From assembly GCF_012849055.1 (NCBI RefSeq), contig NZ_CP051677.1:5409001-5473000 (forward strand): a stretch of DNA of 64,000 bases, in the 5' to 3' direction. Both the position numbers and the translations under genes were made by a program. The notes below the pieces were generated by a model. It was not told where the DNA came from and did not search any database. It worked only from the letters and a program-made list of their open reading frames with translations. This document shows, in pieces, positions 17,428-28,600 of this stretch; position 1 is the first letter of the stretch, and every line of letters starts with the position of its first letter. This DNA is from Spirosoma rhododendri. Its GTDB lineage: Bacteria; Bacteroidota; Bacteroidia; Cytophagales; Spirosomataceae.

Positions 17428-17919
17428 ATGACCCGTATTGGCTTACTTTCCGACACCCACTCTTACCTGGACGACCAGCTATTTCGCTACTTTGATAACT
17501 GCGACGAAATCTGGCATGCCGGCGACGTGGGCGATTTAGATGTGCTGAAGAAGCTACAGGCATTCAAACCGGTGCGGATCGTTTGCGGTAATGTCGATGT
17601 CGAAGATGATTACCTGCCGTCGCACCTGCGGTTTACGCTTGAAGGACTCGACATCTGGATGACGCACATTGCGGGTGCCCCACCCCGCTACAACCCGATT
17701 GTGCGCCCGAATCTCAAGCTGAATCCGCCCAATATTCTGGTGTGCGGCCACTCGCATATTTTGAAAGTCCTTCGCGACCCAACGATGGACAACATGCTGT
17801 ATGTTAATCCCGGTGCGGCCGGGAAAACAGGCTTTCATATTGTCCGAACGGCAGTACGCTTTACTCTGAACGATCAAAAGACGCAGGATATGCAGGTGAT
17901 CGAACTAGGTAAGCGCTGA
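17428..17919 (+). CDS. YfcE/MJ0936-type metallophosphoesterase
   Basis: A 163-residue protein with the calcineurin-like metal sites in order: GLLSDTHSY, WHAGDVGDL, VCGNVDVED, MTHI and CGHSHILK. The short length fits the MJ0936/YfcE phosphodiesterase group. The conserved YVNPGAAGKTGFH end is present. Acts on phosphodiester substrates in the cytoplasm; natural substrate unknown. Translationally close (8 bp) to the acyl-CoA synthetase gene. Confidence 0.93.
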   Translation: MTRIGLLSDTHSYLDDQLFRYFDNCDEIWHAGDVGDLDVLKKLQAFKPVRIVCGNVDVEDDYLPSHLRFTLEGLDIWMTHIAGAPPRYNPIVRPNLKLNPPNILVCGHSHILKVLRDPTMDNMLYVNPGAAGKTGFHIVRTAVRFTLNDQKTQDMQVIELGKR

Positions 17920-17935
17920 TAGCGACCGACTAAAA

Positions 17936-17977
17936 ACAGAAATGGCCCATCTACGAAAGCGGATGGGCCATTTCTGT
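17936..17977. terminator. Bidirectional hairpin between phosphodiesterase and ftsH genes
   Basis: Perfect 16-bp arms 17936-17951 and 17962-17977 (core AAATGGCCCATC) with a 10-nt loop, between converging genes. Confidence 0.85.
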
Positions 17978-17993
17978 AATATATCAGCTGCGT

Positions 17994-20030
17994 TTAGATC
18001 GGCAGTGTCGTTTCCTGCGGTTCGGTTTCTTCGGGCTTAGCTTCACGGCCAATCTCCTCTTTCACCTCTTCAGCAACACCCCGGTTCTTGTACGCCTGGT
18101 AAACCGTTTCGCGCTCAAATGGTCGCTTACCAATCAACCGCACCAAGTCATTCTGGTACAGAATCTCCTTGGACAACAGTTCTTTGGCGATTATTTCCAG
18201 TGCTTCGCGCTTGTCGGTCAACAGATCTTTCGTCCGGTTGTAGGCGATGTCAACAATCTTGCGAACTTCTTCGTCGATGTGCTTCGCCGTTTCTTCCGAG
18301 TATGGCTTGTTGAACGCATAATCCGATTGCTTGGAGTCGTAGAATGACACGTTACCAATCTTGTCGTTCATGCCGTACATCGTTACCATGCTGTATGCCA
18401 GCTTCGTAATGCGTTCCAGATCGCTCAGCGCACCCGTCGATACCTTGCCAAAGATTATGTCTTCAGCCGCCCGGCCGCCCAATGCCATGCACATCTCGTC
18501 CATGAGCTGCTCGGTGCGGTACAGATACTGCTCACGCGGCAGGTACTGCGCGTAGCCCAGTGCGGCCACACCACGTGGGACAATCGTCACTTTCACAAGC
18601 GGATCGGCGAATTCGAGGAACCAGCCCGTTACAGCGTGACCCGCTTCGTGGTACGCGACGATCTCCTTCTCTTCTGGTGAGATGATCTTGTTCTTCTTCT
18701 CCAGACCACCAATTACCCGGTCCATCGCGTCCTGAAAGTCCTTCATGTCAACCGCATCTTTGTCGCTACGAGCGGCAATCAGGGCAGCTTCATTACATAC
18801 GTTGGCGATTTCAGCACCGGCGAAACCAGGCGTTTGCGCGGCCAATTCTTTCGGATCGACGTCGGCAGCGAGCGTGATTGGCTTCAGGTGAACCCGGAAG
18901 ATCGCTTCACGACCGATGATGTCTGGCTTGTCGATACTGATCTGACGGTCGAAACGGCCGGGACGTTGCAAGGCTGGATCGAGTACGTCGGGGCGGTTAG
19001 TTGCCGCCAGGATGATGATACCTGAGTCGGTCGCAAAACCGTCCATCTCTACCAGCAGCGAGTTCAGCGTATTTTCCCGCTCGTCGTTTGCACCCGGCAT
19101 TGCACCGCGTCCACGCGACCGGCCAACGGCGTCGATCTCGTCAATAAAAATGATACAGGGCGCTTTTTCTTTGGCCTGCTTGAACAGGTCACGCACACGG
19201 GCCGCACCCACACCGACGAACATCTCGACAAAGTCGGATCCCGACAGTGAGAAAAACGGCACACCCGCTTCACCCGCTACAGCTTTCGCCAGCAGCGTTT
19301 TACCAGTACCCGGAGGGCCAATGAGCAATGCGCCTTTTGGAATCTTCGCACCAAGTTTGGTGAACTTGGTAGGATTCTTCAGGTAATCGACGATCTCTTT
19401 GATCTCTTCCTTTGCTTCGTCTAGTCCGGCTACGTCGTTAAACGTAATCCGTACCTTATTGTCAGCATCAAACAGGGCAGCTTTCGATTTGCCGATGTTA
19501 AATATCTGACCACCAGGACCACCAGCACCTGACATCCGGCCGAGCAGAAAGTACATCGCCAGAATCATCACGATCAGGAAACCCCAGGTGCTTATCATAC
19601 TGCCTATGTCATTTCGACTCTCAAACTTGTAGTCGACCTTCTCATTGTCTGGCACTCCCTGTTGCATCTGATCGAGGTCCTTCTTGAACGACTCGGCAGA
19701 TGCGATCTGGAACTGGAAGTGTGGACCGTGGTTCGTTCCGAAGTACGGCTTGTCGGCAAACATAGTCCGGTACTTGGGGCTTTGCGCGGCTTGCTGGGTC
19801 AGCGATACTTCGGCGATGCGGTCGTTAACGACAACGACATCAGCGACCTCTTTATCTTTTACCATCCGTTCAAACCGTTTCTGCGAAATCTCGCGCACGG
19901 CAGAACTCTTGTTAAAAAACGTAATACCCAGAATGGCGGCAATCAGCAGAGCGACAATCCAACCCTGAAAATTGGGCTTACGACTTCCTCCGCGTGGCAA
20001 CATTGAATTCTTATTGTTGTTTTCTGACAT
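17994..20030 (-). CDS. ftsH: ATP-dependent zinc metalloprotease FtsH
   Basis: A 678-residue inner-membrane protease. Membrane helices near residues 24-40 and 146-165 flank a periplasmic domain. The AAA+ module has Walker A GPPGTGKT (238-245), Walker B IIFIDEID (293-300) and the SRH segment with [20 protein letters not shown]. The zinc site is HEAGH (461-465) with the third ligand Asp in the [11 protein letters not shown] region. It degrades misfolded membrane proteins and short-lived regulators. The C-terminal tail is acidic ([18 protein letters not shown]). rsfS lies 129 bp upstream on the same strand, a common Bacteroidetes order. Confidence 0.98.
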   Translation of the reverse strand: MSENNNKNSMLPRGGSRKPNFQGWIVALLIAAILGITFFNKSSAVREISQKRFERMVKDKEVADVVVVNDRIAEVSLTQQAAQSPKYRTMFADKPYFGTNHGPHFQFQIASAESFKKDLDQMQQGVPDNEKVDYKFESRNDIGSMISTWGFLIVMILAMYFLLGRMSGAGGPGGQIFNIGKSKAALFDADNKVRITFNDVAGLDEAKEEIKEIVDYLKNPTKFTKLGAKIPKGALLIGPPGTGKTLLAKAVAGEAGVPFFSLSGSDFVEMFVGVGAARVRDLFKQAKEKAPCIIFIDEIDAVGRSRGRGAMPGANDERENTLNSLLVEMDGFATDSGIIILAATNRPDVLDPALQRPGRFDRQISIDKPDIIGREAIFRVHLKPITLAADVDPKELAAQTPGFAGAEIANVCNEAALIAARSDKDAVDMKDFQDAMDRVIGGLEKKNKIISPEEKEIVAYHEAGHAVTGWFLEFADPLVKVTIVPRGVAALGYAQYLPREQYLYRTEQLMDEMCMALGGRAAEDIIFGKVSTGALSDLERITKLAYSMVTMYGMNDKIGNVSFYDSKQSDYAFNKPYSEETAKHIDEEVRKIVDIAYNRTKDLLTDKREALEIIAKELLSKEILYQNDLVRLIGKRPFERETVYQAYKNRGVAEEVKEEIGREAKPEETEPQETTLPI

Positions 20031-20159
20031 TTCCTCAGGCTGTACGAGCGGATTTAAAAAAGTAACACCGCGTGAGCGGCTAATGTTTCCCGGCTATGCT
20101 AGTTGGGACAAGCGGTTGATCGTACTTGGGAGCGGCTGAAAACAACGCTGGCATTACCC

Positions 20160-20552
20160 TCAGGCAGCCACTTGCGTATCTTCCGCAATTCGCTGAATTT
20201 CAGCGTCTCCCCACAACTGTTCAAGATCGTAGAACTCCCGGCGATCTTTTTTGAATACGTGCGCTACCACGTCTACGTAATCGAGCAGAATCCACTCACG
20301 ATTCAGCTTCCCTTCCTTGTGCCAGGGGTCCTGCTTGCTGAGTTTGTAGACCTCTTCCTCAACTGAGGTCGAGATAGCGTCAATCTGCGTGTCGGAATTA
20401 CCGGAACACAAAATGAAGTAATCACAAATGGCATTCTTCACGTTTCGCAGGTCCATCACCACAATATCCTGGCCTTTCTTTTCCTGCATGCCGCGCACGA
20501 CGAAATCGCGCATTTCTTCGGCACTGAACATATTTTCAGGGGTACTTATCAT
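20160..20552 (-). CDS. rsfS: Ribosomal silencing factor RsfS
   Basis: A 130-residue protein with the family core VMDLRNVKNAICDYFILCSGNSDTQIDAISTSVEEEVYK and WILLDYVDVVAHVFKKDRREFYDLEQLWGDA. RsfS binds L14 of the large ribosomal subunit and blocks subunit joining when nutrients are short. It is divergent from birA (114-bp gap) and upstream of ftsH, an arrangement often seen in Bacteroidota. Confidence 0.96.
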   Translation of the reverse strand: MISTPENMFSAEEMRDFVVRGMQEKKGQDIVVMDLRNVKNAICDYFILCSGNSDTQIDAISTSVEEEVYKLSKQDPWHKEGKLNREWILLDYVDVVAHVFKKDRREFYDLEQLWGDAEIQRIAEDTQVAA

Positions 20553-20666
20553 GCTTTCGGTTTAACATTGCAAATCGGGTCATTCAGCGGGTGCATTACC
20601 GATAGACGTTAAACACGTCTGCCGCACCATGGTTCGACCCATTCCTCTTTAAATCTAAACAAAGTT

Positions 20667-21437
20667 TTGTACAAAATCTATCCCAAAACGATTTTCACCG
20701 GGCAAATAGTCCATTACCTGCCAAGCTGTCAGTCTACCAACGATGAAGCCGCCGGTTTGATTGCCCACAGCGACCCCGCCGAAGGAACACTGGTCATTAC
20801 CGATCAGCAAACCGCTGGCCGGGGGCAGCGTGGTAATCAGTGGGAAGCGCAGACCGGACAGAACCTTACCTGCTCGCTTATTTTACACCCGACTTTCCTG
20901 CGGGCCACCGAACAGTTCTGGCTCAACATGGCTGTTTCGCTCGGTATCTATGACACCTTACATCCGCTCCTCGGCGAACGGGCGTCGGAACTGCGCATCA
21001 AATGGCCAAACGATATTTACGTAGGCACGCGCAAGATGGGCGGTATTCTGATTGAAAACGGCGTGCAGGGCTATCAGCTGGCAACGTCGATCATTGGCAT
21101 GGGCCTGAATATCAATCAGACTCAGTTTGGTTATTCGACAGCCACTTCCCTTCAGCAGGAAGCGGCTCTGCCCGACGGTTACGACTTGCCGGGGCTACTT
21201 GGCCAGCTTTGTGAAAAACTGGAAGCGCGTTACCTGCAACTGCGAACAGGGCAACGCGACGCAATTCGTGCCGCGTACCTACAAACGCTCTATCGCTATC
21301 AGCAGGAAGCACCGTACGAAGCGAACGAAGAGCGCTTCAGCGGCACTATAACCGGCGTCGATGAAGCCGGACGGCTCATCATCAACGAATACGGCCGGGA
21401 ACGGGTGTTTGGGTTTAAGGAAGTAATCTTTTTGTAA
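20667..21437 (+). CDS. birA: Biotin-[acetyl-CoA carboxylase] ligase
   Basis: A 256-residue enzyme starting at TTG 20667 (MYKIYPKTIFTG). Catalytic motifs: SCQSTNDEA, QQTAGRGQRGNQWEAQ (biotin/ATP loop), RIKWPNDIYVGTRKMGGILIE with the catalytic Lys, and a small C-terminal beta domain. There is no N-terminal DNA-binding domain, so it is a class I ligase without repressor function. It attaches biotin to carboxylase subunits. Its TAA stop is the outer edge of a hairpin shared with the converging alkaline phosphatase gene. Confidence 0.95.
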   Translation: MYKIYPKTIFTGQIVHYLPSCQSTNDEAAGLIAHSDPAEGTLVITDQQTAGRGQRGNQWEAQTGQNLTCSLILHPTFLRATEQFWLNMAVSLGIYDTLHPLLGERASELRIKWPNDIYVGTRKMGGILIENGVQGYQLATSIIGMGLNINQTQFGYSTATSLQQEAALPDGYDLPGLLGQLCEKLEARYLQLRTGQRDAIRAAYLQTLYRYQQEAPYEANEERFSGTITGVDEAGRLIINEYGRERVFGFKEVIFL

Positions 21438-21483
21438 AGAGCGAAAGAGCGATTGTCCTAGACGACCGCTCTTTCGCTCTTTA
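21435..21483. terminator. Palindrome between two stop codons, AGCGAAAGA family
   Basis: Perfect 17-bp arms 21435-21451 and 21467-21483 with a 15-nt centre. Left arm begins with the birA TAA; right arm ends with the TAA (complement TTA) of the converging alkaline phosphatase. The arm is a run of GCGAAAGA-like words that recurs at 33537-33628 and 43361-43449. Confidence 0.9.
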
Positions 21484-23157
21484 TTTCAAAATCCCCTCTT
21501 CCACTGGTGTGCCGATGTTACCGCTGGGTTCCAGCACGTTCAGGATGGCAGTGATCGTCGGGGCAATGTCGTGAATGTGCGTCCGGCGGAACGTATGGCC
21601 GGGTTTCACCCCCCAGCCGTAGAGTAGAAAGGGCACATGAGTGTCGTAGGCGTACGTCGTGCCGTGGGTCGTACCCCGGTTGCGACCTTCGATCCAGCCC
21701 GGCTGCTGCAATACATAGAAATCACCGCTCCGATTAGGGTAGTACACGTTGCGGAACATGTTTAGCTGAATTTCGGGAATTGCTTCGGCCCCCAGGTTGT
21801 GCAGATTTATAACGTTGGCAATCCCGTTGAGTTTGATGAGTGCGGGCTGTAGCAATTCATACACCTGCTGCATCGGAATTTTCTTCTCAGCGAACAACGG
21901 CTGATTTAGATAAACCTGCTGGTTCAGGTATGTGAGCATCCATTTGCCAGGGCCATACGCCTTCTCCAGCGTTTCACGAATTACTGTACTGACCTCACCG
22001 CCACCGCGCACCCCGTTCGGAATACGGTATTCCTGCAAAAAGCCCGGCACATCGGCGGCACCGTGGTCAGCTGACAGAAATGCAGTCCAGCTGCCAGCAC
22101 CCAGCGATGCATCAAGCTCGGCAAACAGTTCGGCCAGTTGTTTGTCGAGCCGAATGTAATTGTCTTCCGTTTCGATGGCGTGCGTACCGAAGGCATGGCC
22201 AATGTAGTCGGGGGTAGAGAAACTGACGCATAGCATATCGGTTACGTCGTGCTTACCCAGCTGCTCACCTTTCAGCGCAGCCAGCGCAAACTGCTTCGTC
22301 AGTTCGTCGCCGAAGGGGCTGGTCCGCAAGCCTTCGTATTTGGGGCTACCCGCCTGCACCACGAATCCGTGCGGAAATACCGATTTCGTTTCTCCCGTCA
22401 TCAACGATTCATACGGTTTATCGTCGATCGTACTTTCAGTGTATTTCGCCATCGGCAGGAGCGGCTCCCACTTCTGCCGGATGTATTGTTCGGCCAGTTT
22501 TCGGTCGTTAAATTCCTGAACCCACTGCGGTAGCTGCGGACCGTAGAACGTGCTGGAGATAAAATTACCGTCTTTGGAGTCGAACCAGAACGCGCCGTTG
22601 GCTGCGTGGCCCGCTGGCAGAATAGCACCCCGGTCTTTCAACGCAATGCCAACTACACGGGCTTTCCCGTCGGTAGCGAGCTTTAGCTGATCGCCAATGG
22701 TCGTAACCAGCATATTCTGGGGCGACATTCGGCCCGCCGAACCCGTGTTACCAACTGTACTGACGGTCGTGTCTTCGGCGCAGTAAACGATTCGGCCTGC
22801 GTTACGATCGTAGAAATCATTACCAACGATACCGTTGAGCGCTGGGGCTGAGCCTGTGTAAATAGCCGTGTGGCCGGGACCAGTGTAAGTAGCTGCGTAG
22901 TGGTAATGGTTGTTGCGGGCGTTGAATCCCTGATCCATCAGCCGACGGAAACCGCCCTTACCGAACTGGTTGTAGTAGCGCGACAGATAATCGTAGCGCA
23001 TCTGGTCGATCACGATGCCGACGACCAATTTGGGTTTGTTGAGGGCTGGAACAGACGCCGACACGGCATTCTGACGCTGGGAAGCGGCTTTCTTGGTTTG
23101 AGCGACAGCTGGTACGGCCAGTACTGCCGTTAACAGAAAAGACGTGAGTAAACGCAT
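21481..23157 (-). CDS. PafA-like alkaline phosphatase family protein
   Basis: A 558-residue exported enzyme with signal peptide MRLLTSFLLTAVLAVPAVAQ. Metal and nucleophile motifs of the alkaline phosphatase superfamily: VVGIVIDQMRYDYL (Asp ~51), HYAATYTGPGHTAIYTGS with the Thr nucleophile (~90), FSTPDYIGHAFG, LSADHGA and a C-terminal HIHDIAPTITAIL. The Thr nucleophile and overall length match PafA, the calcium-independent phosphate-insensitive enzyme of Bacteroidota. It likely releases phosphate from organic esters in the periplasm. Confidence 0.93.
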   Translation of the reverse strand: MRLLTSFLLTAVLAVPAVAQTKKAASQRQNAVSASVPALNKPKLVVGIVIDQMRYDYLSRYYNQFGKGGFRRLMDQGFNARNNHYHYAATYTGPGHTAIYTGSAPALNGIVGNDFYDRNAGRIVYCAEDTTVSTVGNTGSAGRMSPQNMLVTTIGDQLKLATDGKARVVGIALKDRGAILPAGHAANGAFWFDSKDGNFISSTFYGPQLPQWVQEFNDRKLAEQYIRQKWEPLLPMAKYTESTIDDKPYESLMTGETKSVFPHGFVVQAGSPKYEGLRTSPFGDELTKQFALAALKGEQLGKHDVTDMLCVSFSTPDYIGHAFGTHAIETEDNYIRLDKQLAELFAELDASLGAGSWTAFLSADHGAADVPGFLQEYRIPNGVRGGGEVSTVIRETLEKAYGPGKWMLTYLNQQVYLNQPLFAEKKIPMQQVYELLQPALIKLNGIANVINLHNLGAEAIPEIQLNMFRNVYYPNRSGDFYVLQQPGWIEGRNRGTTHGTTYAYDTHVPFLLYGWGVKPGHTFRRTHIHDIAPTITAILNVLEPSGNIGTPVEEGILK

Positions 23158-23253
23158 ACACGCTGGTTAATGAGGTTGGGCAACAGGCCGCAAAGATACA
23201 AACACAGACAGTGCCTGCGGGATACGTATCAATTTGTTAACGGGGGAAGAAAG

Positions 23254-23344
23254 CGGTATTCCGTTTACAGTGTACGGTTCACAGTGGCTGACATAGGCAA
23301 GTGCCCACCCGACGGAGCTTTTGCGTGCCGTAAACCGAATACCG
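23254..23344. repeat. Imperfect palindrome with GTTTACAGT words
   Basis: CGGTATTCCGTTTAC-type arm at 23254-23269 is complementary (14 of 16) to 23329-23344. The spacer also contains the words TTTACAGTGTACGGTT and TGTACTGAAAACCG. Related words occur at 32123-32205 and 53588-53607. It lies between the polyprenyl synthase stop and the phosphatase start, both on the minus strand. Confidence 0.6.
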
Positions 23345-23359
23345 TGTACTGAAAACCGT

Positions 23360-24334
23360 CTATTTACTCCGGTCGATCGTGTATTGCACCAGCTGGTGAA
23401 GCGACTGCCGGTAGCGCGAATCGGGGAAGGCATTGAGCAATTGCTGGGCCTCAGTCACGTACTGATTCATAGCCTCCGTTGCGTATTCAATACCGCCCGA
23501 CTGCTTGACAAACGTAATTACCTCGTCGACCTTTCGGGGGTTTTCGCTTTCGTTCTTAACCAGATTAATGATTCGTCGCCGGTCGAAGAAACCCGCATTG
23601 TTGAGGGCGTAAATGAGCGGCAGGGTCATTTTTTTCTCCTTGATGTCGATACCGAGTGGCTTACCGACTTCCGCCGTGCCATAATCGAACAAATCGTCTT
23701 TGATCTGGAAAGCGATGCCTACTTTTTCGCCGAACAACCGCGCCTGCTCAACCTGCTCGGCCGACGACCCGACCGACCGGGCCCCCACCGCACAACAAGC
23801 GGCAATCAACGACGCAGTTTTCTGCCGGATGATTTCGTAGTAAACCGGCTCCGTGATGTCGAGCCGACGCGCTTTCTCGATTTGTAGCAGTTCGCCCTCG
23901 CTGATTTCACGTACTGCCGTCGAGACAAGTTGTAGCAACTCAAAATCGCCGTTATCGACCGAAAGCAGTAGTCCGCGCGACAGCAGATAGTCGCCGACCA
24001 GCACCGCAATTTTGTTTTTCCAGAGCGCGTTAATGGAGAAAAAGCCACGCCGATAGTTCGAATCGTCGACTACATCATCGTGAACCAGCGTCGCCGTGTG
24101 CAGCAGTTCGATCAGCGATGCTCCCCGATACGTTGCTTCAGCGATGGTGCCGCAGACGCCCGCCATCAGAAAAACGAACATCGGCCGCAGCTGCTTGCCT
24201 TTCCGCTTCACGATATAACTCATGATGTGGTCGAGCAGGCGGACGTCGCTTTTCATTTGGTTCCGAAACTTCTGCTCGAACAAAGTCATTTCAGCAGCAA
24301 TCGGATCCTGAATATCGGCGACAGTAAGGGCCAT
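23360..24334 (-). CDS. Polyprenyl diphosphate synthase
   Basis: A 324-residue all-helical prenyltransferase. First Asp-rich motif HDDVVDD (86-91) and second IKDDLFDYG (211-219), with GKQLRPMFVF before the first. Long residues at the chain-length region suggest a long product (hepta- to nonaprenyl diphosphate, the side chain of menaquinone), but this is inference. Cytoplasmic. The start ATG at 24334 gives the normal N-terminus MALTVADIQDPIAAEM. Confidence 0.94.
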   Translation of the reverse strand: MALTVADIQDPIAAEMTLFEQKFRNQMKSDVRLLDHIMSYIVKRKGKQLRPMFVFLMAGVCGTIAEATYRGASLIELLHTATLVHDDVVDDSNYRRGFFSINALWKNKIAVLVGDYLLSRGLLLSVDNGDFELLQLVSTAVREISEGELLQIEKARRLDITEPVYYEIIRQKTASLIAACCAVGARSVGSSAEQVEQARLFGEKVGIAFQIKDDLFDYGTAEVGKPLGIDIKEKKMTLPLIYALNNAGFFDRRRIINLVKNESENPRKVDEVITFVKQSGGIEYATEAMNQYVTEAQQLLNAFPDSRYRQSLHQLVQYTIDRSK

Positions 24335-24551
24335 TGTAGGAGTATAAGTCAGTCAGTGGGGTTTCTGGCCTGGTGGGCCGGAGTACCGGATGGCGGGAAA
24401 TCGTAGGCAAGTATAACACCGAAAGCGCAGACCCTGTTCTATTGCGACAGAAATAGGCGGTTTGGGGCTGACTGCCAGCGAGTAAGTTTCTTTTGTATAT
24501 TCAGTGAAAACGCCCAACTTACCCCGGTATCATTTGTCGCAGGTTTCCAGT

Positions 24552-25526
24552 ATGATCGATAATCCGGTCCCGCCGTCACCCCATCCCGATCAGGTTCCCC
24601 CGCCGTCGCGTCCGCCCGTCAGCGCACTCGTGCTGGGTGGTGGATCACTCAAAGGCGCTTTTCAGGTGGGAGCGGTAATGGCGCTTTTTGAAAGTGGCTT
24701 CGTTCCCGATAAGCTGTACGGCATTTCTGTCGGCTGCCTAAACGCTACGTTTCTGGCCAACTCAGCCGCCAAACAGCAGGCCGAAACGGGTAGTGTCGAC
24801 TGGGTGAAAGCGGGCAAATACCTGATCGAGTTCTGGATTCGCAACATCACCCGCCCCGACGATGTGGCCGTGCTGCGTTCGCGTTTTCGTATGGGCTACA
24901 GCACGCTGATGAGCCGATTCGATGGCCTGCTCGACAATTCACCCATTCAAAACCTCATCCGGCAGCACGTCGATCTGAACGCCTTGAAAACCGGCCCGGT
25001 CAGCCTGAAAGTGGGGACGGTTGATATTATCGACGGCGATATGCGCTACGCCGACGCAACCGACCCTAATTTTCTGGAATATGTGTTTGCCAGCAGTGCA
25101 CTACCCATCCTGATGCCCGCCGTACAGATCGGGGGCGACCATCGCCGGGCTTTTCTCGACGGGGGATTGCGCGAAGTGGCTCCGCTGCGTGTAGCTATCG
25201 AAGACGGAGCTACTGACATTGCCTGCGTCGCCTGCCACGCCAAGAAGGTTTACAACGAGAAGTTTAACTACCGCAACCTGCTGAACCTGATGGACCGGGT
25301 GAAAGACATCACGGTCAATCAGCTGGTGAACAACGACATTGCCTGGGCCGAGCGATTTGCCGAGCGCGAGCAGTTTCACGGTCGGCCACTGCACATCAGC
25401 GTCATCCGCCCTACCGAGCCGCTCTCACTGAACCTGATGAAATTCACCTCCGACGACATCGGCCGGATGATCGTGCAGGGCTATCAGGCGGGTGTCGACG
25501 CGCTACGCACCGAGGCCCCTCACTGA
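24552..25526 (+). CDS. Patatin-like phospholipase family protein
   Basis: A 324-residue protein from ATG 24552; a GTG at 24504 would add 16 residues. After a Pro-rich N-terminus, the patatin core has the oxyanion GGGSLKGAFQVG, nucleophile elbow YGISVGCLNA (GxSxG) and dyad Asp in AFLDGGLREVAPL. It is a predicted lipid acyl hydrolase. No signal peptide, so it is probably cytoplasmic or membrane-associated. Stands alone and ends at a strong hairpin. Confidence 0.93.
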   Translation: MIDNPVPPSPHPDQVPPPSRPPVSALVLGGGSLKGAFQVGAVMALFESGFVPDKLYGISVGCLNATFLANSAAKQQAETGSVDWVKAGKYLIEFWIRNITRPDDVAVLRSRFRMGYSTLMSRFDGLLDNSPIQNLIRQHVDLNALKTGPVSLKVGTVDIIDGDMRYADATDPNFLEYVFASSALPILMPAVQIGGDHRRAFLDGGLREVAPLRVAIEDGATDIACVACHAKKVYNEKFNYRNLLNLMDRVKDITVNQLVNNDIAWAERFAEREQFHGRPLHISVIRPTEPLSLNLMKFTSDDIGRMIVQGYQAGVDALRTEAPH

Positions 25527-25558
25527 CACGAAGTCTATTTCTGATATCATCACAAACA

Positions 25559-25590
25559 AAAACGCCCGGCTATTGCTAGCCGGGCGTTTT
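25559..25590. terminator. Bidirectional hairpin between patatin and TonB receptor genes
   Basis: Perfect 14-bp arms 25559-25572 and 25577-25590 (AACGCCCGGCTA and its complement), 4-nt loop, with A- and T-runs outside. Confidence 0.92.
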
Positions 25591-25611
25591 GCATATAAAT
25601 CTGTACTGCGC

Positions 25612-28600
25612 TTAGTTGAAGATGTAACGCAGGCCAAGTTGTGCCTGCCAGCGGTTGGCGATAGCCGAGCCAACCTGGAAGGTATTTGTACGAGCGACCC
25701 GGTTCGTTGCATCCAGATAAGGAAACTGGAATACTGGACGTCCTGTACCACCGGTGCCGTTATCGTAACCGACAAACGAGATTGGCGAAGCCGTGACAGC
25801 CGTTTGTGCGTTACCCCAGTTGGAGTTAATCAGGTTACCGACGTTGAAGACGTCAAGCGATACCTGGAACGCGTGGCGGGTTTTGCCAATATTAAGACCA
25901 AACTCCTGAAGAATTTTCAGATCGAGACGGCTTATAAAAGGGGTCATGGCTCCGTTGCGCTCGGTATACTGACCACGACGCTTGCTCAAATAAGGGTCCT
26001 GATCAATGTAATTGTTCAGATCTCTCCACTGATCGGCAGCCGAATACGTAACAGTCGTAACACCACCAGTAGTTGCCGTAACATCACGCAGGCGAATGTC
26101 GTCCTGTGTACGTGGCACGAATATGAGATCGTTCGAGTTCTGGGCATCTCCGTTCAAATCGCCAGCATACACGTAGGAGTACCGGTTACCCGAAGCACCA
26201 TTGTAGAACAGCGAAACGGTGGTAGCAGCGTGCTTATTAGCGTACTCAAAGCGGTAGGCAGCAACACCAATGACCCGGTGTGGCTGCAAGAAGCTAGAGT
26301 AAGAAAGCACGTTTGCGTTAGGATCGCCCGAAATAGAGCGGTCACGCCAGATCGACTGCGCAATAGAACCACCATCGTTTACCGAACGTGAATCAGTGTA
26401 CGAGTAAGCCGCTTTCGCGTAGAAACCATTGGCGAACTGCTTAGAAATTTCAGCTGTCAGGTTGTACGAATAGCCCTGATTCGTATTACGCATCAGGATA
26501 GCGTCCGTAATGATCGGACTAGACGCGCTAACTGCCGTTCCCGATAGAGCGGCACCGGTTGTAGCATTCTGACCGTAGATCCGGTTGTAGGCTACAGAGG
26601 GCAATCCAGCAGTGTTGTTGGTGTAATAGATAGGCCGGTTGTCACCACCGTCTGGGCCACGCAGGTTCTGGGTTGAGTTGGGCAGGTTTACGTTCTGATG
26701 GTATACCGCGTTTATATCCTTCGTAAAGATACCTTCCAACGTTAGAATGAAGCCTTTACCAAGGTTACGGTCAATACCTAAGTTTGCCCGGAATACCTGC
26801 GGAAACTTGAAATTAGGATCGGCGATAGCAATGTTATACGATGTATTGGCCGCAGCACCAGCTGGACGATACCGGTTCACGTCAGGGCTGAATGGACGAG
26901 CATTATCACCGGTTGCGGGGGGGTTATTGATCTGCGATGAACCGAACAACACACCGTTGTTACTAGCTTGGTTCGAGATCCAGACGTACGGTACGCGGCC
27001 CGTGAAGACACCGGCACCACCACGAATCTGCGTGATACGGTCATCGTTAACATCCCAGTTGAAACCAACGCGTGGAGAGAACAGCAGCGATGCCTTCGGA
27101 AACTCAGCTGTATTTAGGCGTACGCCATCACGAAAGCCAGTCAATGCCAGCAGGTTTGTATTCTGCTGAATTTCGGTTGGAATCGTTGGAACATCGGCGC
27201 GTAGACCAATCGTAAATTTCAGATTCCGGCGAGCTTGGTATTCATCCTGAACATAGGCACTGTACTGAGCTGCTTTGATATCAGCGTAGGGGAAACTTCC
27301 ATCTGGCAGAGCCGAGTACTGAATCTGGAAGCGAGTCGGATTAGCAATGGTAGTGCCGCCGGCAATGGGCGTCTGCGTCGCATTGCTGATAAACGCGTCG
27401 ACACTGGCAAACTGGTAGTTCCCGTAGTAGTTAGGCGCGAAACCGTTTCGGAAGCTGTAGAATTCGTTGTAGGTACCCAGTGTAAATGTGTGCTTCCCGG
27501 CGAAAATCGTGAAGTTGTCAGAAATCTGGAATACGTTCGAATTCAAGATGTTGAACGCAGAGAATGGCTCATAGCCGAACGATGTCAGCTGAGTTCCCGA
27601 ACCATTTCCGATGTCGACAAGCGGAAATGTGCTGGGCAGGTATGGGCTTTCCCGAAAATCCCGGAACGCGGAGTAACCCGCCTGCAACGTATTGGCGAAC
27701 TTCGAACCAAAGGTGCTGTTCAACTCGCCGATAACTGATTGAAGGTTGTTGTTGATCCGGTAGAACGACGACAGATACGGCAGCGCGTTCACGTTCGGAC
27801 CACGCCCCTGAGGCAGCGCACCGGAAGACGATGGGGTGATGTCTGCGTACGATGTCAGGAAATTGTATTTTATGTTCAGCTTATGATTCTGCGAGATGTT
27901 CCAGTCTAAGCGAGCAGTTCCTTTATCGCTGTTCGATGGCAACGTATAGTTCTCGTATGGACCAGGATTGAAACCATACTGCTGCTGAATAAACGTAGAG
28001 AGCCGGTCCAGGTCGGCCGCCGATGACCGCGACACGTTATCACCAGTTAAGCCCGACCGGGCAGCTACCCAGTTACCTGGTACTCCGTCATTCCGGCGTT
28101 CACGCTCGTAGTTGACGAAAAGGAACAGTTTATTTTTGATGATTGGTCCACCCAACCGGAAACCAATGTTGTTCAGACTGAAATTGTTGATCGGTTGCTC
28201 CTGCCCAGCAATTTTCTTACCGACGAAGCTCTGATCCCGAACATAGTAGTATACCGAGCCCTGCACTTTGTTTGAGCCGCTACGGGTCACTGCATTGATA
28301 CCAGCTCCAGTAAAGGCACCCTGTCGCACGTCATAAGGAGCAATGGTCACCTGAATCTGGTCGATAGCGTCAATAGAAATCGGTTGGGCACCGGCCTGAC
28401 CGCCTACCGTCGATGACAAGCCAAACGCGTTGTTGAAGATGGCACCATCTACCGTGAAGTTGTTATAACCGCTATTCCGGCCAGCGAAACTTAATCCGTT
28501 AGCACGTGCGTCCAGACGAGTGAAATCAGCGAAAGAGCGGTTCAACGTAGGCAACGTAGTAATCTGCGTATTTGAGATACCCGTAGCTGCTCCTGTGCGA

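Noticed and set aside
25492..26391. Long open frame on the plus strand opposite the TonB receptor gene
   Set aside because: Antisense shadow of a well-supported gene; no domain, poor codon use.
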